NCBI GenBank assembly: GCA_946406115.1
Contig: OX291546.1
Span: 14,315,019-14,379,018 of the forward strand
DNA length: 64,000 bases
Direction: 5' to 3'
DNA from: Apoda limacodes
Taxonomy: Eukaryota; Arthropoda; Insecta; Lepidoptera; Limacodidae
In this document: positions 57,155 to 64,000 of the stretch, piece by piece
Layout: every line of letters starts with the position of its first letter
Position numbering within the stretch: position 1 is the stretch's first letter
Notes under the pieces: model-generated
The model's input: only the letters and a program-made list of their open reading frames with translations
Database searches by the model: none
What the model was told of the DNA's origin: nothing
Program-made: the position numbers and the translations under genes

Positions 57155-58334
57155 CAGGGGGAGGCATTGGCATGTAGCCTGGACATAGCGAAGGCGTTCG
57201 ATCGGGTCTGGCACCGCGGTCTTCTATCGAAGTTGCCATCTTACGGAGTGCCCGAGGGTTTGTGCAAATGGGTGGCTAGCTTTTTGTCCGGCAGACGCAT
57301 ACGAACTGTAGTTGACGGTAGTTGCTCTGATAGCATGGACATTAATGCTGGTGTCCCGCAAGGCTCTGTGCTGTCTCCTACGCTGTTTCTACTGCATATC
57401 AATGACATGTTGGACATCAACAACATACATTGCTATGCAGATGACAGTACTAGAGACGCTTTTTACACGGGTCGTGCAAACATCCCTCGTTCCGTTGTGG
57501 AGGAAAACCGCGGAGAACTTGTGTCTCAAATCGAGACCACACTGTCCCAGGTCTCTGACTGGGGACAGGTAAACTTGGTCCGATTCAACCCTACAAAGAC
57601 ACAAGTGTGCGCGTTCACGGCTAAGAAAACTCCATTCACTGTGGTCCCACAATTCCAGAACACTCCCCTCTCGATCTCCAAGAGCATTGGGATCCTTGGT
57701 GTCGACATCTCCAGCGATGTTCAGTTCCGAGATCATTTACAAGATAAGGTAAAGCTGGCGTCCAAAAAACTTGGTGTACTCAACAGAGCGAAGCAGTACT
57801 TCACGTCGGGGCAAAGGTTGTTACTTTACAAGTCGCAAGTTCGGCCCCATATGGAGTACTGCTGCCATCTCTGGGCAGGTGCACCCGGATACCAGCTTGA
57901 CCCTTTTGACTCGGTTCAACGACGGGCTGTGAGAATTGTCGACGATCCCAAACTCACTTGCGGTATCGAGCCCTTAAGTCTGAGGAGAGACTTTGCCTCA
58001 CTGTGTGTGTTCTACCGCTTGTACAATGGGTTGTGTTCTGAGGAATTGTTCGAAATGATGCCCACGGCTACTTTCTACCATCGCACCGCTCGCCATCGGC
58101 AAGGAATTCATTCTCACACTTTAGAACCTAAATGGTCGCGTACAGTGTGGTTTCAGAGAAACTTCCTCCCGCGAACGCTTAAGTTGTGGAATGAGCTCCC
58201 TGCCAAGGTTTTCTGCAAGGACTACAGTATGGAGTTCTTCAAGAAAGAAGTTATTACATTTCTGAAGGGTCGGCAACGCTACGGTGACCGCTTACCATCA
58301 GGCGGGCCGTAAGCTTGTTTGCCACCTTAGTGGT

Positions 58335-58365
<31 letters not shown>

Positions 58366-58366
58366 C
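57155..58366 (+). mobile_element. CR1-like LINE, 5'-truncated, source copy
   Basis: Starts inside the reverse transcriptase and runs to the conserved tail and about 27 A. The left flank ends TTGACTT and the right flank begins ACTTAGAAGC, consistent with a short (about 4 bp) duplication. Endonuclease and the N-terminal reverse-transcriptase blocks are lost, so it cannot move itself, but the remaining frame is intact, implying a young insertion. Confidence 0.85.
57167..58312 (+). CDS. LINE reverse transcriptase, C-terminal part (381 codons, 5'-truncated)
   Basis: RNA-directed DNA polymerase fragment of a non-LTR retrotransposon. Visible blocks: SLDIAKAFDRVWHRGLLSKL (residues 4-23, with the first catalytic Asp in the LDIAKAFD box), INAGVPQGSVLSPTLFLLHI (59-78), and CYADDST (89-95) with the YADD catalytic pair. 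After the thumb comes the C-terminal domain: MEYCCHLWAGAPGYQL, SVQRRAVRIV, FYRLYNGLCSEELFEMM, TLKLWNELPAKVFCKDYS. The frame ends RLPSGGP inside the conserved 3' tail. Full-length relatives have an endonuclease in front; here it is missing. The apparent start codon is simply the first internal Met and is not a true start. The clade is probably CR1 or close to it. Confidence 0.85.
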   Translation: MACSLDIAKAFDRVWHRGLLSKLPSYGVPEGLCKWVASFLSGRRIRTVVDGSCSDSMDINAGVPQGSVLSPTLFLLHINDMLDINNIHCYADDSTRDAFYTGRANIPRSVVEENRGELVSQIETTLSQVSDWGQVNLVRFNPTKTQVCAFTAKKTPFTVVPQFQNTPLSISKSIGILGVDISSDVQFRDHLQDKVKLASKKLGVLNRAKQYFTSGQRLLLYKSQVRPHMEYCCHLWAGAPGYQLDPFDSVQRRAVRIVDDPKLTCGIEPLSLRRDFASLCVFYRLYNGLCSEELFEMMPTATFYHRTARHRQGIHSHTLEPKWSRTVWFQRNFLPRTLKLWNELPAKVFCKDYSMEFFKKEVITFLKGRQRYGDRLPSGGP

Positions 58367-58745
58367 TTAGAAGCTTGAGTTTTTTCTCAATAAGCTTTAA
58401 GGATTCCCGCATTTCCTGCAAGAGGTCTAACCCTCCCTGCCACACTATGCTCCTCATCGTTCTGCTCCTCACGTTGCGGCGATGTTGCACTCTCTGTCCA
58501 CACACTGCTGAGATCGGATCGATTCTAGCTTCGTGTTTCCATTGAAGCATGGTAATTTTTTTATTTGAGTTGCTCCAATTTCTGATCTCCTTCGATAGTA
58601 TAGAAACTATACAGAGAGTTCCTATTATGGGTTCAGACGTGTAGTTCATACTAATTATATGTCTGTAGTATTGTAGCCTACATATTAACGTATTATATTA
58701 ACGGAAATGAAGTAAAAAGAAGCCTGAAATGTAATTTGAGGACCA
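58367..58745 (+). other. 3' flank of the source LINE, duplicated at 55811-56190
   Basis: Begins by continuing the older interspersed repeat (ACTTAGAAGCTTGAG) and then holds a moderately GC-rich stretch whose minus strand reads MLQWKHEARIDPISAVCGQR (58545-58370), not recognised. This whole segment was copied with the LINE to 54930-56190. Confidence 0.7.
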
Positions 58746-58999
58746 ATAGCGTTACTTAAACCTTTTCATTTGTTAACAGGTGGAAAAATCCGATTGCTAC
58801 AAAAATTATCGTGACCAAAAGTATATGCCGTCATACAGAAACTTTAACAATAAGAAGATACAAATGACTTACTAACAACGTATCAACTGAGATCTCAAAC
58901 TACAAAAATCTTTTATCAGAAGTTGTTGGCATCGTCGGTCGTTAAGGTCGGTATCTTCTTTATTCGATGTTCAGAACTAACAACTTTTGCCGTATTTTC
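58746..58999. other. No gene seen
   Basis: Unique-looking sequence after the duplicated block. Confidence 0.5.
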
Positions 59000-59140
59000 A
59001 AATCAAATCAAATAATATTTATTCAAATAGGTTTCGGCGAACGCTTTTCTATCGTCAATACAATGTAAACAATGTTAATTTCTGCCAAAAAGAGCTGGCA
59101 AGAAGTTCTATTTAAAGTAATAATACAATACTTTGATAAG
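59000..59140 (-). mobile_element. LINE 3' tail on the minus strand
   Basis: The reverse complement reads ATAGAAAAGCGTTCGCCGAA, CCTATTTGAATAAATATTAT and then TTGATTTGATTTG, a pentanucleotide-like LINE end common in Lepidoptera. Truncated; parent clade not determined. Confidence 0.55.
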
Positions 59141-59434
59141 CAGCTAACAAGTATACAATATGTATTGAAACACTAAGTAGGTAATATAAATAAGTTATTA
59201 AACTACTAAAAACCAAGTCAAATACTTGTACAATTATATTTTTTTTTTGTTTCATATAGCATAGGGGGCGCACCATGTGAAGCTTCAAATATCGTCAATC
59301 GTATTAAGGAATTCAGATAATTAGGAATACTCCGATATTTAATAGTACTAGTGGCATTAGCGCCATCATAATTATATTTTTGCACAATCATATGTATACA
59401 TTTACTTAAAATTATGCATACTATCCATGAATAT

Positions 59435-59690
59435 AATAAAATAATAAATTTTATAAATGCGAAAGTAACTCTGTCTGTTACCGCTTCACGCTCAAACTGC
59501 TGTACCGATCAAGATGAAATTTGGCATGGAGATAGTTTTAGTTCTAGGAAAGGACATAACACTTGAAAACGTCAAATATTAGTCAGTTTTTTTTTCCATA
59601 ATTGAGGAGTTGCCGTTGAAATCCTACACCGATGACCGAATTTAGGGCGGGCGGAATGTAATCTGTTTTATGCCGAAATCGTTTTTTCGG
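59435..59690 (+). repeat. Lepidopteran interspersed repeat (SINE or MITE-like)
   Basis: AAATGCGAAAGTAACTCTGT and CGATCAAGATGAAATTTGGC are typical of an abundant short repeat that resembles 13494-13630. Non-coding. Confidence 0.5.
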
Positions 59691-60399
59691 ATCAGGGAGA
59701 TTCCGCGTGCGTTACTACCTTGAGTAGTAAATTATCTTTACCTTATGTAACTTTGCTAATATCTTCAAAGTAAAATAAGTTTTGTAAAAAGGTGATGTTA
59801 GAACGTAAATAGTCGAAAAGTTTTGCCGTGGCGAAATTTCGAAATGCATATTTTGTAACAATTCACCTTCATTGTTACGTACTTCCTTTTTTTAAATTAA
59901 CTAAGCAGATCAAGCAGATTATCAAATAATTTCTAAACATTAACCGTAGTAAGATCTGTCTGTCTGTTAAGATTACTTATTAAGTAATCTAATGCAGCTA
60001 CTGCATACCCATTTTCAGTATATATAATAATGCACTCTGTGATATTTAATCGAATATTGTCTGTAAAATAACTTTGTCCTTAAAATAACTATAATTATTA
60101 TTTTAATGTTAATTAATAACCATATTCCTTGAATTAAGGACACTGTCTATTATTGAAATCGGATAAATATATTGAAATTTTCGTTTCATATTACTGAGTA
60201 GCGATGATCTATGTTTTGGATTCGTGTAACAACATTTTGCAAAAAAATCCTAGGGTTCCTCAAAAATACAAACTGTATTGAGGGACAAACTTAACTTAGC
60301 CGCTAGAAAATTTGTGTTCCTATTCATCGACATCGGTCGCGATTGGTTACTGACTAACTATAAATTTACGGTTTTCAGATTTTTCCTTAACTCATACTA
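59691..60399. other. No gene seen
   Basis: AT-rich sequence with no supported feature. Confidence 0.5.
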
Positions 60400-60610
60400 A
60401 ATGGCATTGCTTCTTGCTAAATTTCATGATTCCAGTTCACCAGGAAGTAACCTATAGGTTTTGATTTCCTTTCGAGCGTCAAAATATACGGCGTAAACGG
60501 AGCCTAAAGGGCAATCAAATCAATCAAATCAATCAAATCAACGCAATCAAAAGCCTATCTTTTGATTGCGTTGATTTAAAAGTTTAATTTTTTAAGGAAC
60601 CGCAGACCTG
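60400..60610 (+). repeat. Interspersed repeat, copy 3, containing a strong hairpin
   Basis: GCTAAATTTCATGATTCCAG, CCTATAGGTTTTGATTTCC and TTGATTGCGTTGATTTAAAA align with 56525-56660. Inside, AATCA-type short tandem units at about 60511-60538 run into a 19-bp perfect inverted repeat (60535-60553 against 60559-60577) with a CCTAT loop. Confidence 0.65.
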
Positions 60611-62329
60611 ATTTTTTAATATTCCATAATTTTAACTAAATACCTCCATTTTGTGAAATCATTGCAATTTGGAATGGGTCCAGTCTAAAAAAAAATGTGT
60701 TTTGTGGTGTTTAAAATAAAACAAAAGAAATTCTAAGGAAATCTAGCGCAGTGCCAAATAATCTAAGAGTGAATCTTTGTGAAAGGTAGGTAATTTCAAA
60801 TCAACACTATAGGACACTAAGTTCAGTCTATACACTTTTAACCTACGTCACACCATCAAATCTACACCTACGCTATGCCTTCCTCTTCAAGTCTTCTACA
60901 CCACTAACATCTTCTATTCTATCACTTTTCTGACAATAAACTCTTGGGACATTGTAAGCACGGAGGCCACTTGGCACGCGTGAACCTGCCACCACGCCAC
61001 AGCCGTGTCGCCCCATGCACATCACTGCACTCATCTCTTTCTACTTCTGTACTCACTAGCTTATCTTTTGGTAATAGATTTCTGCTTCCATCTATTGCCA
61101 CATCTAATTTGACAAATAGCTATATACTTAAAAGCAATCGAAGTTTGTTGTTTGTTTTGATATATAAGTGCACTTATCCACACACTTCTCACAGTGCTCG
61201 TGCTACTTACCTTTCGACTTTATAAGAAAAAAAATGTATGTTTTTTAAAAGATCCTGAAATGTACTTGTAGTTCTAATCTTAGACAACCTTTTCTTATAC
61301 GGCAGTGTTTAAATACCGGGTCCAATACTGACATACTTTTTATAATTTGTCCAACTTTGGCTAAGGTAGTAAATTATTCTGTCCCCGGACTTTTATTTTA
61401 CCGATTTTTATTATAAAGCCGGTATTTACGACTTATCGTGTCAGAGGCAGTGTTCTGGCGATGGGCTCACCACCTGCTGGTGAATGAGGCTGTCCTCACA
61501 CATTGTGGTGTAGATGTGTCCAGCCACCGGTTAACCCCCTCAGGGAATAAAAACCGTGACGTTTTATTTACGAGTATAATGTATACAACACAGTGCCTTG
61601 CTGATTTTGTCCCAGCTACCCAGGCAAGACTTACAATTTAAATATTTAAGAATCATTTACAGATTCTCTCTGCCCAAGACCAAGGAAGCTTTTCGCCGGA
61701 AAATTTAAACTAATTAATCTTAAATTAAGTTCCCATAAATCCCATTAAGCCAATGTGGTGGTCGGCCTAAAATATTGCCTTTCTCAACTGATTAATATCG
61801 TTCACGCCGCTCTCAAGAGATTTTATGAGAAGTCATTATTACTCGGAACTCCACTTAACGTAAGTAAGCACTCATTAGTTACGGTAAAGAAAAAGTATAC
61901 AGTAAAAGAGGAAATTTAATCCTGAAAATGAAAATTCATTAAATCAAAGGATACTTTTGATTTCATGATTTTATTTACTATAACCATCAAATTTTATTGT
62001 TTTCTTGTAATCTTAAGATATTTTATATTTATGAACTTAAGCCTTCACAACATTAATTTTATAAAACAAAAACATTCATCTTTTCTTATCTGTATTATTA
62101 TCAAATAACATAAATTTACTCAAATTATAACTAAATATAAAAAAAAAAAATAGAAACTTATAACAATATTTAAAAGTAACTAAAATATATTAAATAAAAG
62201 TCTGAAGGTACTTTTTATGTTACCGTCTAGATACTTCATTACTTTTAAAGAAAGGGATAAAACATATAAAGAATACTTATAAATTTGACCGTTGTGGCAT
62301 GGTCCCTGAATGCTGACAACCACACTAAT
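60611..62329. other. No confident gene
   Basis: AT-rich. The frame 60944-61225 is in somewhat GC-richer DNA (CACGCGTGAACCTGCCACCA) but has no recognisable product, and the frame 61438-61641 is likewise unassigned. Confidence 0.4.
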
Positions 62330-62890
62330 TCTTTAATCGACGTATGCTCCAGCTTCCAGGTCCCCAGAGGCGAGAACCGGTTTTGTAGAAAAATCTTTTT
62401 TTAAATATTTGTTTCTTAACACCATAGTCCTAAAGTCTCAAGTGCTAGTGCCACAAACTCGTAGTCGTTCAGAATTTTCGAGTCTCTGCGCCTCTTGTTT
62501 AATTGCGCTTGTTCGGCTGCTGTTCCAGGCCTTGAACATGTTACGATAGAACGGTGCCAACGTATCTACAAGTATGCGTTCCATATCAGTATACGCCCTA
62601 GTCGTCATTGTAATAAGGTAGCACCATCCGGTCTATTACCGACTTCCGGTCCCTCCTCCTACCCATTGGTTTGAGAATGGCAGGAATAAAGGCGGTAACT
62701 AGAGAACGACAAATCAAATCATTAATCGCCGAATGACGGTAAAAACAGTACCAGATATGATTTACTGTATGTATTACTAACACTAGTTGATGCCTGACAG
62801 TCAGAATAAATTGGTCGTTGACTATACTTTCGAGTCTTAAAGCGTCTACGAACGACAAAACTTGGCACATCATCCGTAGGGTCAAATGGT
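62330..62890 (-). pseudogene. Decayed C-terminal fragment of a reverse-transcriptase-associated protein
   Basis: Minus-strand pieces in order and in changing frames: YRHSAINDLICRSLVTAFIP, GRRRDRKSVIDRMVLP, LIWNAYL and DTLAPFYRN, AAEQAQLNKRRRDSKILNDY, EFVALALET. I recognise the pattern (RHSAINDxIxRALxxAxIP ... DTLAPSH ... KYxxLxxxYxFVPxAxETxG) from many uncharacterised invertebrate proteins attached to reverse transcriptases. Frameshifts and stops show it is dead. Family name not certain. Confidence 0.45.
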
Positions 62891-63899
62891 CAATGGTAAG
62901 GTATAGCTACCAATCAGCATGTCAAGAGGCAAATTGGGTGATGGGGTAGATGTGTTGGCGAAACCGAGCAGTTTGGTAAACCAACCTACCTCAGTAATAT
63001 AGAGTGTGATGAATACTAATGAAAATTAAAAATTGTAAGTAAAATGTTCCTAGAAAATACCTATAAAAAACTCTAGTTCTAATATAAAACTTGTAACTAT
63101 AATTTTTAGGTCTAAAAAACGAGTTTTCAAACAATTTTGCTACATAAATTTATTTTTATATCAGTACCAGACAAAAATATCTATTTGCCCCATAAAATTC
63201 ATGAGCGAGCTTTCGATTCGTGAATAATGACACAACGGGAGATTAAGTTCTGAAACGCTTATAAATTGAGACACTAGAGAGAATTACAAGCAGACTAACT
63301 TTATATCTCTATCTATCCCTCTACGAGTATTTATACCTCTAAAACTTTAATTTTTTTACAAACGAGATTTTTTACGGGATGCAAGTCTGTTAGTTACGTA
63401 GACACCAACTTCAAACTGTAATTTAGAACAGATTTTTGGAAAAAAGTAATTTTTTCTTACGTTTTTAGTATCCTTCCGTCCTTCCTTCGATGTGGAGACC
63501 AGATTTCGCATTAAAGCATATCATTTTTCCAGCGTCATGTGTTAATATAGTCCTGTGCTTATATCTTAATTTGGCGAAGCGCCATATTCAAGTTTTATTG
63601 CGCGTCCTCGTTTACATGTCCCAAGATAGGGCGGGAGTTTTGGTGTAGATCCTTCAGAAATTGCGCGTCATGTCCTGCTCATTTCTTCATAATTCACTAT
63701 TCATGAGCTTTCGGTGCACAATTCTTAACACGATTTCGTAAAACATTGCTAAAATATACAAATCGAAACACACTAAATAAATTTAGAAAAATTAAACACG
63801 AAAAAACACCACTCCTTCTTGAGATTCGCGCCAAAACTCCGTTTTTAATATCTTTTTGAAGCCAGTTGTTTTTTTTTTGTAAAAAGTTTTTATTTTTTA
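62891..63899. other. No gene seen
   Basis: AT-rich DNA without recognised coding, RNA or repeat features. Confidence 0.5.
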
Positions 63900-64000
63900 C
63901 TTTTGAGTGTCGAATTGCTTTTTTCGTACACTAAAAACATCTATACTCGTATCAAAATTTTATACCATCATCAACATAAGAGGAGTTTCACCAGTTCCAA
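63900..64000 (+). repeat. Repeat shared with 45578-45690, cut by the window edge
   Basis: TTTTGAGTGTCGAATTGC, CTATACTCGTATCAAAATTT and TTTCACCAGTTCCAA align with the earlier copy. The family boundaries are not visible here. Confidence 0.6.

Overview
The window looks like AT-rich lepidopteran (moth or butterfly) DNA made almost entirely of transposable elements and tandem repeats. I found no intact host gene, no rRNA gene and no confident functional tRNA. The lepidopteran assignment rests on several features. There are many copies of a LINE 3' tail common in Lepidoptera, a mid-repetitive family carrying GGGTTCCGTACC and a GCGAGTCCGACTCGC palindrome, a short-LTR Mag-like Gypsy element, RTE, CR1-like and Jockey-like LINEs, and 5S-rRNA-derived SINE pieces. 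The region could be intergenic, intronic or heterochromatic; the sequence alone does not say which.

Layout: 1-15950 is interspersed-repeat territory with LINE tails, an RTE reverse-transcriptase remnant, a MITE with about 100-bp terminal inverted repeats, and nested insertions. 15959-34912 is one 18,954-bp insertion bounded by two 5,558-bp direct terminal repeats. These begin TGTAG, end CTACA and are flanked by a GCGT 4-bp target duplication. Its 7.8-kb interior has no recognisable gag, protease, reverse transcriptase or integrase and is built largely of minisatellites. A purine tract next to one terminal repeat suggests that the element's sense strand is the minus strand. This is the most unusual object in the window.

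34917-38800 holds a 162-bp tandem array, a 5S-derived SINE fragment, a solo Mag-like LTR and a 447-bp ATTAT pentanucleotide array. 38815-45510 is a cluster of retroelements: CR1-like fragments on the minus strand, a decayed Mag-like element with both 111-112 bp LTRs, and a frameshifted Jockey-like LINE. 45510-54000 is mostly anonymous AT-rich DNA with the GGGTTCCG family, a decayed Tc1-like transposase, tRNA-like segments and a longer 5S-derived SINE.

54490-58745 records a readable transposition history. A CR1-like LINE sits in a pre-existing repeat at 57155-58366. A second copy of its 3' part, together with about 380 bp of the genomic DNA downstream of its poly(A), lies at 54930-56190. There it interrupts an RTE LINE and is flanked by a 9-15 bp direct repeat. 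This is the pattern expected of 3' transduction. The remainder to 64000 is AT-rich with LINE tails, a strong 19-bp hairpin, a decayed protein-coding fragment and a repeat shared with position 45578.
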